This document shows positions 51,478 through 62,435 of a DNA stretch of 64,000 nt, one piece after another. This DNA comes from an uncultured Prochlorococcus sp. (lineage in GTDB: Bacteria; Cyanobacteriota; Cyanobacteriia; PCC-6307; Cyanobiaceae), in assembly GCA_902576415.1 (NCBI GenBank), contig CACGVZ010000001.1, forward strand, positions 124,001 to 188,000. The letters run 5' to 3'. Positions within the stretch are counted from its first letter, which is position 1, and each line of letters starts with the position of its first letter. The notes under the pieces were generated by a model that saw only the letters and a list, made by a program, of their open reading frames with translations, was not told the origin of the DNA and made no database searches. Both the position numbers and the translations under genes were made by a program.

Positions 51478-53016
51478 TTATTTTACTCCATTCGAGGGTA
51501 ATTTTTCATTTTTATTCGAAGTTATTTCTGGTTTTAACAATGGAAAAGGGATCACATCTCTAATAGATGGACTATTAGTGATTAGCATAATAAGTCTGTC
51601 AATACCTATACCTAATCCTCCAGTAGGTGGCATGCCAATCTCTAAAGCATTTAAAAAATCTTCATCTATACAATGAGCCTCAAGATCGCCTTGATCTCTA
51701 AGAGATTGTTGCAATTGCATTCTTTCTCTCTGATCTACTGGATCAATCAATTCACTAAAAGCATTTGCCAACTCTCGACCAACAATAAATAATTCAAATC
51801 TCTGGACCATTTCTTTATTATTGAGATGAGGCCTAGCTAGAGGAGAGATTTCAACAGGATAATCAATAACAAAAGTAGGATTCATAAGCTGTGACTCTAC
51901 TCTTTGCTCGAAAACCTCATTTAAAAGTCTTCCCATAGTATTTACTTTTATAGATAATTCTACATTTATACTTTGAACAGTTTTTTTTGCAGCTTGAAAG
52001 TCACCACTGAAAGAATCAAAATCAATCCCTGTATATTTTTTGACTATATCTTTCATCGATATTCTCAACCATGGTTTAGAAAAATCAATTTCTTTATCCT
52101 GATAATTGATTACTAAAGAACCACATGTATTAACTAAGGTATCTTTAATTAATTCTTCTGTTAAGTCCATCATATCGACATAATTAGAAAAAGCTTGATA
52201 AATCTCAACTGAAGTGAATTCTGGATTATGCTTTGTACTAATTCCCTCATTACGGAAGATTCTTCCCAATTCATAAACTTTCTCAAATCCTCCAACGACC
52301 ATTCTTTTTAGATGTAATTCTGTAGCAATCCTTAAATAAAGAGGAATATCTAGCGTATTATGATGAGTAATGAATGGTCTTGCTTCGGCGCCACCTGCTT
52401 CTGATTGAAGAATTGGAGTCTCTATCTCTAAAAAATTTCTTTTATCGAGCCATCTCCTTATAAAACTTATGCATTTAGCTCTTGTTTTAAATACATTTTT
52501 AGAGTGAGGATTAACTATTAAATCTAGATAACGTTGTCGATATCTTTTTTCGATATCAGTCAAACCATGCCATTTATCTGGTAAAGGTTGTAATGATTTA
52601 GATAACATTTCCCATTGTTCTACTCTAATTGAAAGCTCACCTTTATTAGTCTTTTTAATAGTTCCGCAAACTCCTATCCAGTCACCAATGTCTACTATTT
52701 CCTTAATATCTTCAAAAGAAAGCAATTTTTGGTTTTCTAAATTTAAATTAATAATCCTTTTATCTAAATAAAGCTGAATCTGCCCTTCTTGGTCATTTAT
52801 AGTAAAAAAGGCAATTTTACCCATTACCCTTTTTGCCATTACTCTGCCAGCAATAGAAACATTGAAGTCTTCTTCTTGTCCATTTTCTAGATAAGCAAAG
52901 TTTTGGATAAGAAATTGTGTGGTATGAGAAATTCTAAAACTTTCTGCATAAGAAGAGAATCCTTTACTAATTAATGTATTAGCTTTTTGTAAGCGAGCTT
53001 CTCTGAATTCAGACAA
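51478..53016 (-). CDS. lysS: Lysyl-tRNA synthetase, class II
   Basis: '[13 protein letters not shown]', '[64 protein letters not shown]', '[18 protein letters not shown]'. Confidence 0.98.
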   Translation of the reverse strand: MSEFREARLQKANTLISKGFSSYAESFRISHTTQFLIQNFAYLENGQEEDFNVSIAGRVMAKRVMGKIAFFTINDQEGQIQLYLDKRIINLNLENQKLLSFEDIKEIVDIGDWIGVCGTIKKTNKGELSIRVEQWEMLSKSLQPLPDKWHGLTDIEKRYRQRYLDLIVNPHSKNVFKTRAKCISFIRRWLDKRNFLEIETPILQSEAGGAEARPFITHHNTLDIPLYLRIATELHLKRMVVGGFEKVYELGRIFRNEGISTKHNPEFTSVEIYQAFSNYVDMMDLTEELIKDTLVNTCGSLVINYQDKEIDFSKPWLRISMKDIVKKYTGIDFDSFSGDFQAAKKTVQSINVELSIKVNTMGRLLNEVFEQRVESQLMNPTFVIDYPVEISPLARPHLNNKEMVQRFELFIVGRELANAFSELIDPVDQRERMQLQQSLRDQGDLEAHCIDEDFLNALEIGMPPTGGLGIGIDRLIMLITNSPSIRDVIPFPLLKPEITSNKNEKLPSNGVK

Positions 53017-53065
53017 AATTTAATTAATATATTTGTTTTATTTAATAAAAGTATCAGAAGAAGGA

Positions 53066-53812
53066 TCAACTTGCCAAAGATGTTGCAGTTTCGCCAACTC
53101 TTTGAGATGCATAACCGATTCCTCTAACAGTTAATATTAATTCTGGATTTCTTGGATCTGGTTCCAATTTGCCCCTTAGTCTCGCTACATATACATCAAC
53201 AACTCTTAAATCTGCAGCTCTCCTTGGTGGATAACCCCATAATTGTTCTAAAATTTCAGCTCGTGGAACAACCTTACCTGGCTCATCAAATAATAATTCT
53301 AGAAGACTAAATTCTGTATAGGTTAGACTTATTCTTTCTCCGGCCCTAGAAACTTGTCTTCGATTTGTATCAACAACTAAGCTTCCAAATTTCATGACTC
53401 CTTTACCGGACGGTGTCTCTTTCGTTTCGGTAACCGTTATGCTAGGACCCATTCTTCTCAAAATAGTAGCTATCCTAGCTTCAAGCTCTTTTGGACTAAA
53501 TGGTTTTGATAAATAATCATCAGCACCTAAATCTAAGCCTGCTACTCTCTCAGAAATCGCTTCAAGTGCAGTCAAAAATATGATTGGTACAACAGATTCA
53601 GCCCTAATTCTTCGACAAACTGCAAACCCATCCATCTTTGGGAGCATAACATCAAGGACTATTAAATCAGGAGAATCTTTATGAAAAGACTCGAGAGCTT
53701 CTTCGCCGTTAGTAGCCGAAAAGACTTGATATCCTGCTAGTTGAAGTCTTGTAACTAATACCTTCAAAACTGCTGGTTCATCATCAACAACTAAAATTCT
53801 TGCTTTTGACAT
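53066..53812 (-). CDS. OmpR-family response regulator, RpaB-like
   Basis: 'RILVVDDEPAVLKVLVTRLQLAGYQV', 'DLIVLDVMLPKMDGF', 'GADDYLSKPFSPKELEARIATILRRM', winged helix 'VDTNRRQVSRAGERISLTYTEFSLLELLF...RVVDVYVARLRGKLEPDPRNPELILTVRGIGY'. Confidence 0.93.
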   Translation of the reverse strand: MSKARILVVDDEPAVLKVLVTRLQLAGYQVFSATNGEEALESFHKDSPDLIVLDVMLPKMDGFAVCRRIRAESVVPIIFLTALEAISERVAGLDLGADDYLSKPFSPKELEARIATILRRMGPSITVTETKETPSGKGVMKFGSLVVDTNRRQVSRAGERISLTYTEFSLLELLFDEPGKVVPRAEILEQLWGYPPRRAADLRVVDVYVARLRGKLEPDPRNPELILTVRGIGYASQRVGETATSLAS

Positions 53813-53970
53813 AGTTTAAAAAGATTTCCAGATATTTCAAAGCAAAGATTTATTGCTATTGAATTTTGATTCTAACAATTAAAAATATAACATTAAGGTG
53901 CCTCAAAGAGATATTCCCAAGATTTATAAAATCTTAAATTTTTAGAAATTATAAATTTTCTGAACAAAGT

Positions 53971-54510
53971 TTACTTCTTCGCAAGATTGATAATTATGCT
54001 TTTTTCCCTAGAAAATTTAAAAAGTCTCAAAAGTTGCGAGCAAATTAAAGGAGCAAAAAAGCCTGTAAGAAAAACTTCAGCCAAAATATTTTGAACACTT
54101 GTTATAAAAAGTAAAAAATTACTATCTGAAAAATTTTTAACCAAAATTTGTGCAAAATACAAAGTCCCACATAATAAACTACCTAAAAAACAAATTAAAC
54201 CATATCTAAAATGTCCAACGAAAATATCACTATGAATTCTTATTCTGCCAAACCATATTCCACATAAAATTAAACCTGGAATTTGAGTAAAACTACTTTC
54301 AAGAGTTAAAGAATCTAAAATAAGGCCTAAAAAAAAACCAAATATTAATCCATTAATTGATCCATTAATCATTGACCATGGCAATAACCAAAATAAAGGC
54401 CAATATGGTTGAATACCTAAAAATCCAAGCCAATTAGGATGCCATAAAAAAATTATTGGAACAAAAATAAAGCATATAATTGATAATTTTTTTTTGAAAA
54501 ATTTATTCAT
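53971..54510 (-). CDS. mreD: Rod shape-determining protein MreD (probable)
   Basis: Polytopic small membrane protein directly downstream of mreB-mreC; 'GINGSINGLIFGFFLGLILDSLTLESSF'-type region. Confidence 0.75.
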   Translation of the reverse strand: MNKFFKKKLSIICFIFVPIIFLWHPNWLGFLGIQPYWPLFWLLPWSMINGSINGLIFGFFLGLILDSLTLESSFTQIPGLILCGIWFGRIRIHSDIFVGHFRYGLICFLGSLLCGTLYFAQILVKNFSDSNFLLFITSVQNILAEVFLTGFFAPLICSQLLRLFKFSREKSIIINLAKK

Positions 54511-55259
54511 TAACTTTTAACTTTTAAAATTTGCACCCAATCTATTGCTTGAGGTTTTGCCAAAAGAAGAATTTTTGCCGTTTTCTTTGCTTTAGATGGT
54601 TTATCTATAGATTTGACAATACCAATAGGGATATTTGGAGGTAACAAAGTACTGGCAGGAGAAGATGAGACAAAATCACCGACTTTGATATCAGTATCTT
54701 TTGAATAAACTATTAAATTAGGATAATCATCTCCTGAACCAATAAGTAGTCCATTTATCTGAATCCTATCCAACCATACACCGACTTTGCTTTCTGGAGA
54801 GGTTAATAATATTACCGACGACGTAAAAAAAGAAGTACTGCTTACTCTTCCTAGTAATCCACCGGGGCCTATAACACAACTACCAATTTCCACCCCATCT
54901 TTTGAACCTTTATTTAAGGTAATTTGTCTCCACCAACTACCTGTTTTTCTTGAAATAACTGCTGCTGAAATAGTATTAGTATTAGATGATTGTTGAAGAT
55001 TTAAAATTTCCCGCAATCTTTTATTATCTTTTTTAAGAAGATTTAATTCTATTAGAGATTCTTGCTCTGAGCTCTGGAGAATAACTTCTTTTTGAAATTG
55101 ACCTGGCCAAAAAGGCTTTGAAATAAAATAATAAAAATCCTTATAAAGAGAACCTTTTGATATCCTTACAAAAACCAAAAATAAAAAAATCGCAAACAAT
55201 ATCCAATTTTTCCTTTTATGCCACCAACGACTAGTAGAAATTCGTCGGATATCTAACAT
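54510..55259 (-). CDS. mreC: Rod shape-determining protein MreC
   Basis: Single N-terminal TM; 'AAVISRKTGSWWRQITLNKGSKDGVEIGSCVIGPGGLLGRVSSTSFFTSSVILLTSPESKVGVWLDR'. Confidence 0.92.
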   Translation of the reverse strand: MLDIRRISTSRWWHKRKNWILFAIFLFLVFVRISKGSLYKDFYYFISKPFWPGQFQKEVILQSSEQESLIELNLLKKDNKRLREILNLQQSSNTNTISAAVISRKTGSWWRQITLNKGSKDGVEIGSCVIGPGGLLGRVSSTSFFTSSVILLTSPESKVGVWLDRIQINGLLIGSGDDYPNLIVYSKDTDIKVGDFVSSSPASTLLPPNIPIGIVKSIDKPSKAKKTAKILLLAKPQAIDWVQILKVKS

Positions 55260-55263
55260 AGTA

Positions 55264-56316
55264 TTAATCTCTTATAGCGTTCCTTATAAATTCTGGAGTA
55301 TCAACAACTCTTTTAAGTGTTTTAAAATCATCCAAAACCTCTCCACAACCATTAACTACGCATAAAAGTGGATTTTCGGCTATGTGAGTAAAAATTCCCG
55401 TTTCATCGCTTACCAAATCGTTAATTCCTCTTACTAAAGCTCCACCCCCTGCAAGCATAATACCCCTATCAACAATATCTGCAGCAAGTTCAGGGGGAGT
55501 TCTCTCTAAAGTTCTTTTTACCGCTTCAACTATTTTGCTGAGTGGATCAGCCATAGCTTCTCTAATTTCTCCAGATGTCAAAGTAACTGACCTTGGTAAA
55601 CCCGATAAAAGATGCAAACCTCTCACTTCTAATGAAGTTTTGTCGAAATCATCATCTGGAAATGCAGATCCAATTTTGATTTTAATATCTTCTGAAGTTC
55701 TTTCTCCAACAACTAAATTGTGAACTTTTTTAAGATATAGAGCAATTGATTCATTAATCTCATCGCCAGCTATTCGAACGGATTCACTTAATACAGTTCC
55801 GCCCAGACTTAATACAGCAACCTCTGTAGTGCCACCACCTATATCAACAATCATAGTTCCAATAGGCTCAGTTACTGGTAAAGATGCTCCTATTGCCGCT
55901 GCCACAGGTTCATCAATTAAGTGAACTTCCCTAGCTCCAGCTAATCCAGCTTCTCTGACTGCCCTTCGTTCAACGCTAGTAACTCCGCTTGGAATACCAA
56001 TAACAATCCTTGGAGCTAATAGGCCCTTGCCTTCGTTACATTTTTGAATAAATGTTTTTATCATTTGCTCTGCTGCATCAAAATCTGCTATAACCCCATC
56101 TCTCAGTGGTCTGACTGCTCTGATATTACCAGGAGTTCTTCCTAGCATTAACTTTGCTTCTTTACCAACTGCCAATGGAACCCCTTCCTCTAAATCCATA
56201 GCCACCACTGAGGGCTCTTGTAAAACAACTCCCTTCCCTGATACATGTATGAGAGTATTAGCCGTTCCCAAATCTATGCCAATGTCTCTAGAAAATTTAA
56301 ATCTGTTGAAAATCAC
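55264..56316 (-). CDS. mreB: Rod shape-determining protein MreB; likely GTG start at 56316 (ORF track uses TTG at 56337)
   Basis: '[31 protein letters not shown]', '[22 protein letters not shown]', '[18 protein letters not shown]', '[14 protein letters not shown]'. Confidence 0.96.
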   Translation of the reverse strand: MIFNRFKFSRDIGIDLGTANTLIHVSGKGVVLQEPSVVAMDLEEGVPLAVGKEAKLMLGRTPGNIRAVRPLRDGVIADFDAAEQMIKTFIQKCNEGKGLLAPRIVIGIPSGVTSVERRAVREAGLAGAREVHLIDEPVAAAIGASLPVTEPIGTMIVDIGGGTTEVAVLSLGGTVLSESVRIAGDEINESIALYLKKVHNLVVGERTSEDIKIKIGSAFPDDDFDKTSLEVRGLHLLSGLPRSVTLTSGEIREAMADPLSKIVEAVKRTLERTPPELAADIVDRGIMLAGGGALVRGINDLVSDETGIFTHIAENPLLCVVNGCGEVLDDFKTLKRVVDTPEFIRNAIRD

Positions 56317-56448
56317 GATAAAAAATCTTTTTTTCAATAATATATCTATTTTTTGTTGAGCTCTAACAATTCTTTCATTTAGTTATGAATAGCACTTAAA
56401 ACTTTGAGCAAAAACTCAAAATATGAGTAGTATTAAAAAAAAATTTTT

Positions 56449-56820
56449 ATGCAAATTAACACTATTAACCTAGTTGGTAGAGCTGGAAGAGAACCCGATG
56501 TCAGATATTTTGAATCTGGAAGCATCGTAGCGAATTTTACTATGGCAGTTAACAGAAGAAGCAGAGATGAAGAGCCAGACTGGTTTAATTTAGAGATATG
56601 GGGTAAACAAGCACAAATAGCAGCAGATTACGTTAGAAAAGGTTCCTTAATTGGAATTACAGGAAGCTTCAAAATTGATAGTTGGAAAGATAAAAATACT
56701 GGTGAAGACAGATTTAAACCAGTTGTTAGAGTAGATAGATTAAATTTGCTAAGCTCACGAAAAGAATCTGAAAATAACCAATATTCTAGTAATAGTAACT
56801 CTAGTGAAATCCCTTTTTAA
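56449..56820 (+). CDS. ssb: Single-stranded DNA-binding protein
   Basis: 'INTINLVGRAGREPDVRYFESGSIVANFTMAVNRRS', 'DWFNLEIWGKQAQIAADYVRKGSLIGITGSFKIDSW', acidic C-terminal tail ending 'SSEIPF'. Confidence 0.96.
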   Translation: MQINTINLVGRAGREPDVRYFESGSIVANFTMAVNRRSRDEEPDWFNLEIWGKQAQIAADYVRKGSLIGITGSFKIDSWKDKNTGEDRFKPVVRVDRLNLLSSRKESENNQYSSNSNSSEIPF

Positions 56821-57476
56821 GCTCTATTTTTTTTTAAAAATCTAATAAGTATCCTCATAAAAAAATATAAGAAAATTAAAATTAAAATTGGCTTTATGAC
56901 ATATTTGATTTGATCTAAGTAAGTTTCGATTATTGGATAATTTTCGCCAAATAAATAACCCGCATAAGTGAGTAGTGCTACCCATATCAAGCTCCCAAAT
57001 GTGGTCCAAATCAAAAATTTTCTTAATGGCATAAGTTCTATACCAGCGGGAACTGAAATCAAAGTTCTTATACCTGGTACTAATCGGCCCCAAAAAACTA
57101 GAGAAACCCCGTACTTATCAAACCACCTTTTACTTTTACTTAAATCATTAGAAGAAATACCCAAATATTTTCCTTGTTTATCTAGAAAATTTGAAAGTCT
57201 TTTTTCATTTACCAATCTTCCTAAATAATACCAAGGCAATGATCCTAAAATAGTCCCAAGTAATCCCCAAAAAACTAAAATATAAAAATTTAATTTTTGT
57301 TGATAAACGAAGAACCCGCCCAAAGGCATAATAATTTCTGAAGGTATTGGGGGGATTATATTTTCTAAAAACATAGCCACACAGATAGTGAGGTATGCAA
57401 TTATTGAATTCTTTTCAACAGCCAAACTAATGTAGTCAGGTATTGAAGTAAGAATATTTAAAAAAATTAGGCTCAA
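56817..57476 (-). CDS. DedA-family (SNARE-associated/VTT) membrane protein
   Basis: 'FLENIIPPIPSEIIMPLGGFFVYQQ', 'LPWYYLGRLVNEKRL', 'GRLVPGIRTLISVPAGIELMPLRKFLIWTTFGSLIW'. Confidence 0.93.
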   Translation of the reverse strand: MSLIFLNILTSIPDYISLAVEKNSIIAYLTICVAMFLENIIPPIPSEIIMPLGGFFVYQQKLNFYILVFWGLLGTILGSLPWYYLGRLVNEKRLSNFLDKQGKYLGISSNDLSKSKRWFDKYGVSLVFWGRLVPGIRTLISVPAGIELMPLRKFLIWTTFGSLIWVALLTYAGYLFGENYPIIETYLDQIKYVIKPILILIFLYFFMRILIRFLKKNRA

Positions 57477-57478
57477 AC

Positions 57479-58897
57479 TTAATATCTATATAGCTCTGGT
57501 TTATAAGGTCCATCTACAGATACATTAATATAATCAGCTTGTTCCTTAGTTAATTTTGTTAATTTTGCACCAATTTTGTCAAGATGTAATCTAGCTACCA
57601 TTTCATCTAAATGTTTTGGTAAGACATAAACCTCCTTAGCATATTTTTCTGATTTATTGAAAAGTTCAATTTGAGCTAGGACTTGATTAGTAAAAGAATT
57701 ACTCATAACAAAACTTGGATGTCCAGTAGCACATCCTAAGTTAACTAATCTACCTTCAGCTAAAAGGATTATTTTATTGCCACTCGGTAAAGTTATGTGA
57801 TCAACCTGCGGCTTAATATTTTCCCATGGATAATCTTTTAATGAAGCCACGTCAATTTCATTATCAAAATGCCCAATATTACAAACTATGGCCTCATCTT
57901 TCATCTTGACAAGATTTTCGTTTGTTATTACCTGATAGTTCCCAGTTGCCGTAACAAATATATCTATATCCTCCACCACATCATCTAATGTAACAACGCT
58001 AAAACCTTCCATTGCAGCTTGAAGAGCACAAATTGGATCAACTTCAGCAACTTTTACAATTGCACCAAGTCCTCTTAGAGACTGGGCTGAGCCTTTACCT
58101 ACATCTCCAAAACCCATTACTAAAGCAACCTTCCCAGCAATCATTACGTCAGTGGCACGCTTTATGCTGTCCACTAGAGATTCTCGGCAGCCATATAAAT
58201 TATCAAATTTGCTCTTAGTTACTGAATCATTAACGTTAATAGCGGGGAAAGGTAAAGCATTTTGTTTTTGTAGTTGATAAAGTCTTGCAACTCCAGTTGT
58301 AGTTTCTTCAGTGACACCAATAATGTTACTCTTAATCCTAGAATAAAAGTTACTATCATTTTCCAGCTTAGATTTTATAGATTTGAATAAAGCAATTTCT
58401 TCTTCATTACCGGGATTATCTAACACAGATAAATCTTTTTCTGCTTTACTACCAAGTATCAATAAACCAGTTGCATCTCCCCCATCATCAAGAATCATAT
58501 TCGGAGAGTCGGAGCCCCAATCAAGAATGTAGTGAGTATATTGCCAATATTCATCAAGAGTTTCACCTTTTTTTGCGTATACAGAAATTCCTTGATCTGC
58601 GATAGCTGCAGCTGCATGATCTTGAGTTGAAAAAATATTGCATGAAGCCCATTTTACTTCTGCACCAAGATCAACAAGAGTTTCTATTAATACTGCTGTC
58701 TGAATAGTCATATGAAGACTTCCAGCTATTTTTGCACCTTTTAGTGGCTTTTCAGATTGATATTTATCTCTAAGCGCCATTAATCCTGGCATTTCTGTTT
58801 CGGCAATTTTGATTTCTTTACGACCAAAATCTGATAATGAAATATCAGCAATTACGTAATTAGGTGTAGAGGTCTTAACTGAATTTGCGATAACCAT
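57479..58897 (-). CDS. ahcY: Adenosylhomocysteinase
   Basis: '[12 protein letters not shown]', '[16 protein letters not shown]', '[10 protein letters not shown]', '[45 protein letters not shown]', 'PYKPELYRY'. Confidence 0.99.
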   Translation of the reverse strand: MVIANSVKTSTPNYVIADISLSDFGRKEIKIAETEMPGLMALRDKYQSEKPLKGAKIAGSLHMTIQTAVLIETLVDLGAEVKWASCNIFSTQDHAAAAIADQGISVYAKKGETLDEYWQYTHYILDWGSDSPNMILDDGGDATGLLILGSKAEKDLSVLDNPGNEEEIALFKSIKSKLENDSNFYSRIKSNIIGVTEETTTGVARLYQLQKQNALPFPAINVNDSVTKSKFDNLYGCRESLVDSIKRATDVMIAGKVALVMGFGDVGKGSAQSLRGLGAIVKVAEVDPICALQAAMEGFSVVTLDDVVEDIDIFVTATGNYQVITNENLVKMKDEAIVCNIGHFDNEIDVASLKDYPWENIKPQVDHITLPSGNKIILLAEGRLVNLGCATGHPSFVMSNSFTNQVLAQIELFNKSEKYAKEVYVLPKHLDEMVARLHLDKIGAKLTKLTKEQADYINVSVDGPYKPELYRY

Positions 58898-58936
58898 ATC
58901 TAGTAAATACTTTTTCTATTAAACTATAAATGATTT

Positions 58937-59386
58937 TTGTGTAATTTTGTGTTTGTTGAGAATTTAAAAGAGACTTTAAATTTAGGAAAAAAACTGTCAC
59001 ACAAATTAAATCCCCAATCAATTGTTTTATTACAGGGTCCAATTGGAGCTGGGAAAACTTCATTTGTTCAAGGTATTGCAAAAGGTTTATCAATCTCTGA
59101 GGAAATTACAAGTCCTACATTTGCTTTATCGCATCACTATAACTCTGGAAAAATTCCATTAATTCACCTTGATTTATACAGGCTAGAAAATGTTTCTTCA
59201 GCAAAAGAAGTTTTTTTTTCAGAAGAAGAAGAGGCAATACAGAGACAAGCTATTTTAGTTATTGAATGGCCAGAATTAATTGAACCAGTTATTGATAATT
59301 TCTGGAAAATAGAAATTAGTTACGCACAAAATTATGGAAGAAACTACGAAATAAGAGATCCCAAAAATTTATTAACCTTCTCATAA
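58937..59386 (+). CDS. tsaE: tRNA threonylcarbamoyladenosine biosynthesis ATPase TsaE (alternative start)
   Basis: 'IVLLQGPIGAGKTSFVQGIAKGLSISEEITSPTFALSHHYNSGKIPLIHLDLYRLE', 'AILVIEWPELIE'. Confidence 0.93.
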   Translation: MCNFVFVENLKETLNLGKKLSHKLNPQSIVLLQGPIGAGKTSFVQGIAKGLSISEEITSPTFALSHHYNSGKIPLIHLDLYRLENVSSAKEVFFSEEEEAIQRQAILVIEWPELIEPVIDNFWKIEISYAQNYGRNYEIRDPKNLLTFS

Positions 59387-60345
59387 TATGGTTGTTGCTC
59401 GATGGCGCCTTCACCAAGACAAGTTAATAATCCACAAACACCTGCAAACTTAATGTAATCTTCTATTTCCAGTTTATTTGAAGGATAGCCAGAAGAAATT
59501 AATTTTGAAATTAAGCCAGCTAGAAAAGCATCGCCTGCCCCAGTTGTATCAACTATTTTTTTTTGTGAAGTTGGGGTTTCGGTAATTCCCCGTAATCCAT
59601 TGATATACCACGAAACGGGATTTTTCCCATCAGTTATGATTACATCTGGCCTATTAGACAATTGTTGAGATATTAGCAAGGGATTTTCATCCTCAAAAAA
59701 CAAAGTTGCTTCTTCCTTAGCAAGTTTTAAAACATTTGCATGATTTAAAAATTTCTTGATTAAATTTACTCTAGCCTCTTTACTAATTCCTGATGAAAAA
59801 CTTGAATGATCCCAAAAGACCTCTCTCCAGTTCAAATCAATAACTACTTTTACTCCCAATTTTTTAGCCTGTTCAAAAAGAAAAAAAATAGTCTCTGCTG
59901 ATATTTGAGATGATAATAAGATCGTTCCCGTAACCAAATATTTTGTTTCTAGAAAAGATTTCTCCAAATTTAAAATTTCTTTTTCGATTAATTTCTTACT
60001 AAGAACTTCGTCTGCGAAGTATGAATGAGAACTTTCCTCAAATCCTGCAAAAAAACGATCTCCAAATTGATCTCTATCTACATTAACCACGCGAGTAGAT
60101 GAATTATTATCTAATTGCAAGAAATCTAAATTAACGTCCAATTCATTAAATTGCGTAATAAATTTTTTTCCATAATCATCACTACCTAAACTTCCTATAA
60201 ATGTTGAATCTATTTTTAATTTTCTTAATGCACAAGCAACATTAGCCGGTGCACCTCCAAAAAAATCTGTAAATCCTTGATTTGATTTATTTCTTATTCT
60301 GTCTATTAAAGCCTCTCCGATGCATATGACCTTTTTCCTTTTCAT
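59344..60345 (-). CDS. PfkB-family carbohydrate kinase (fructokinase-like)
   Basis: 'CIGEALIDRIRNKSNQGFTDFFGGAPANVACALRKL', 'FIGSLGSDDYGKKF', 'VDTTGAGDAFLAGLISKL'. Confidence 0.93.
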   Translation of the reverse strand: MKRKKVICIGEALIDRIRNKSNQGFTDFFGGAPANVACALRKLKIDSTFIGSLGSDDYGKKFITQFNELDVNLDFLQLDNNSSTRVVNVDRDQFGDRFFAGFEESSHSYFADEVLSKKLIEKEILNLEKSFLETKYLVTGTILLSSQISAETIFFLFEQAKKLGVKVVIDLNWREVFWDHSSFSSGISKEARVNLIKKFLNHANVLKLAKEEATLFFEDENPLLISQQLSNRPDVIITDGKNPVSWYINGLRGITETPTSQKKIVDTTGAGDAFLAGLISKLISSGYPSNKLEIEDYIKFAGVCGLLTCLGEGAIEQQPYYEKVNKFLGSLIS

Positions 60346-60434
60346 AAAATAAACGCTTCTTCTTAACTAAGAATAATTTATTAAAAACGAATAATTTTTT
60401 TTTGAATTAAAGTTTAATTAAAAGCATATTCATC

Positions 60435-61349
60435 GTGTCTTTAAATAAATCTGAAACTTGGAAATGGAAAAACTGGGAAATTTCATGGTCTTTATCAAAA
60501 GAATCTACTTCAGAAAAAAATATTAAAATCTTATTAGTTCATGGATTTGGGGCATCAAAAAACCACTGGAGACATAATCAAAATGTTCTTGGTAAATTTT
60601 CTAACTGCTTCGCTATTGACTTATTAGGATTTGGGAAAAGCAGTCAGCCTAGCGCTTTATTAGATTACGAACCTGATAAAGAAAACTCAATTAAATATTC
60701 ATTTGATTTATGGGGTAATCAGATATCAACATTTTGTGAAGAGGTAATAAAATCTCCTGTTTACTTGGTAGGGAATTCAATTGGTGGTGTTATTGCATTG
60801 AAAGCTGCTTCAATTCTCAAAGATAAATGTAAGGGAGTCATATTAATTGATTGCGCACAAAGAACTATGGATGATAAACGTTTAAAAAAAAGCAATATCT
60901 TAATGAATCTACTCAGACCCGTTCTAAAAACGATTGTCAGACAGAGAATAATTAGTAATACACTTTTTACCAGAGCTGCTAATCCAAAAGTTATAAATAA
61001 AATACTTGAACAAGCTTACCCTTCAGGAAAGAATATCGATGAAGAATTGATTGAAATACTTTATCAACCCTCTCAAAGGAAAAATTCTAAAGAAGCATTT
61101 CGTGGATTTATTAACTTATTTAATGATTATCTTGCTACAGATCTTTTCGATAAGGTTGATAATCCAATCCAATTGATTTGGGGAGAAAAAGATCCTTGGG
61201 AATCTTTAAGTGAAGCAAAAGCATGGAAGAAAAAATTTAGGAATATAAAAAGATTAGATATTATTGAGGGTGCTGGACATTGTCCTCATGATGAAGAGCC
61301 TGAAAAAACAAATAAATTAATATTTGAGTTCATTCAAGAAACAAAATAA
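60435..61349 (+). CDS. Alpha/beta hydrolase fold protein, paralogous to 31701..32600
   Basis: 'ILLVHGFGASKNHWRHNQNVLGKFSNCFAIDLLGFGKSSQP', 'LVGNSIGGVIALKAA', 'LIWGEKDPWESL', 'GAGHCPHDEEPEKTN'. Confidence 0.93.
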   Translation: MSLNKSETWKWKNWEISWSLSKESTSEKNIKILLVHGFGASKNHWRHNQNVLGKFSNCFAIDLLGFGKSSQPSALLDYEPDKENSIKYSFDLWGNQISTFCEEVIKSPVYLVGNSIGGVIALKAASILKDKCKGVILIDCAQRTMDDKRLKKSNILMNLLRPVLKTIVRQRIISNTLFTRAANPKVINKILEQAYPSGKNIDEELIEILYQPSQRKNSKEAFRGFINLFNDYLATDLFDKVDNPIQLIWGEKDPWESLSEAKAWKKKFRNIKRLDIIEGAGHCPHDEEPEKTNKLIFEFIQETK

Positions 61350-62368
61350 GCTTCAACATTATCACTAAGTCTTCTCAAACCTCGAAGTCCATCTCTTTCT
61401 AGATTTCTTACACGATCTCTACTTATCCCCAAAACCCTTCCTATGCCTGTAAGAGACATTGGTTCATCCCCATCCATGCCATATCTCATCCTTAAGACTC
61501 TGCATTGCAGATCAGGTAATTGGTGTAAAAGAGAGTGAAGATCGCCTCTCATACAATCCATTTCTATTTGTTCGTCGGGTAAATCCTCACCGCCAGCTAA
61601 TAAATCTAGTAGAACAGTATCCTCACCATCACCAACTTTTGTTTCTAGACTTACTGGCTGTCCAGCTTTACACATTAAATCTTTAACATCTTCTTCAGGA
61701 AGCTCTACATATTTCGCAAGTTCACTTACTGTTGGGGTTCTAGACATTTCTTGGCTCAACTCCCTTTGACCTTTTTTCAACTTATTTAACATTTCAGTTA
61801 TGTGAATTGGAAGTCTTATTGCACGACTTTTTTCAGCGATTGCTCTAGTTATACCTTGCCTAATCCACCAGTATGCATATGTTGAAAACTTATAGCCTCT
61901 GGATGGATCAAATTTTTCAACTCCCCTTACCAGTCCTATAGTTCCCTCCTGAATTAAATCTAGCAATTCCATATTTCTTTTAGTATATTTTTTTGCAACA
62001 CTTACAACTAACCTAAGATTTGCGGCAACCATTCTTTCTTTAGCTCTCTGTCCAGCTCTTAATCTTTTTTTGATGATGGAAGTAGACAAATTTAATTTAA
62101 CTGACAATTCCTCAATACTTGGCTTATCTCCTGTTAATTCAATAATTTCCGATTCTGCCCTTTCGACTTGCATATATTCTTGAACCTGCCTACCAAGAGT
62201 TATTTCTTGCTCGTGAGATAGTAAAGGAACTCTACCTATATCCCTTAAATAAGATCTAACAAGATCGACATCGTTACTAGCTTTTAAACTTGATATTGTC
62301 GCTAATTTATTCTCACTTAATGTTTCAGAAGACATGAAAGTTGGATGTTGTTTTGTAAACAATACCAT
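61334..62368 (-). CDS. RNA polymerase sigma-70 family factor, group 2 cyanobacterial type
   Basis: 'DLVRSYLRDIGRVPLLSHEQEITLGRQVQ', 'MVAANLRLVVSVAKKYTKRNMELLDLIQEGTIGLVRGVEKFDPSRGYKFSTYAYWWIRQGITRAIAEKSRAIRLPIHITE', 'LTGIGRVLGISRDRVRNLERDGLRGLRR'. Confidence 0.96.
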   Translation of the reverse strand: MVLFTKQHPTFMSSETLSENKLATISSLKASNDVDLVRSYLRDIGRVPLLSHEQEITLGRQVQEYMQVERAESEIIELTGDKPSIEELSVKLNLSTSIIKKRLRAGQRAKERMVAANLRLVVSVAKKYTKRNMELLDLIQEGTIGLVRGVEKFDPSRGYKFSTYAYWWIRQGITRAIAEKSRAIRLPIHITEMLNKLKKGQRELSQEMSRTPTVSELAKYVELPEEDVKDLMCKAGQPVSLETKVGDGEDTVLLDLLAGGEDLPDEQIEMDCMRGDLHSLLHQLPDLQCRVLRMRYGMDGDEPMSLTGIGRVLGISRDRVRNLERDGLRGLRRLSDNVEAYFVS

Positions 62369-62435
62369 TAAGAAATGTAAAGTTAAACAAAAAAATCCAC
62401 AAATTTACAAAAATGAGAATAAATACCTAGTTAAA

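Noticed and set aside
53931-53947. Inverted repeat AAGATTTATAAAATCTT upstream of the response regulator
   Set aside because: Short AT-only palindromes are expected by chance at this base composition.
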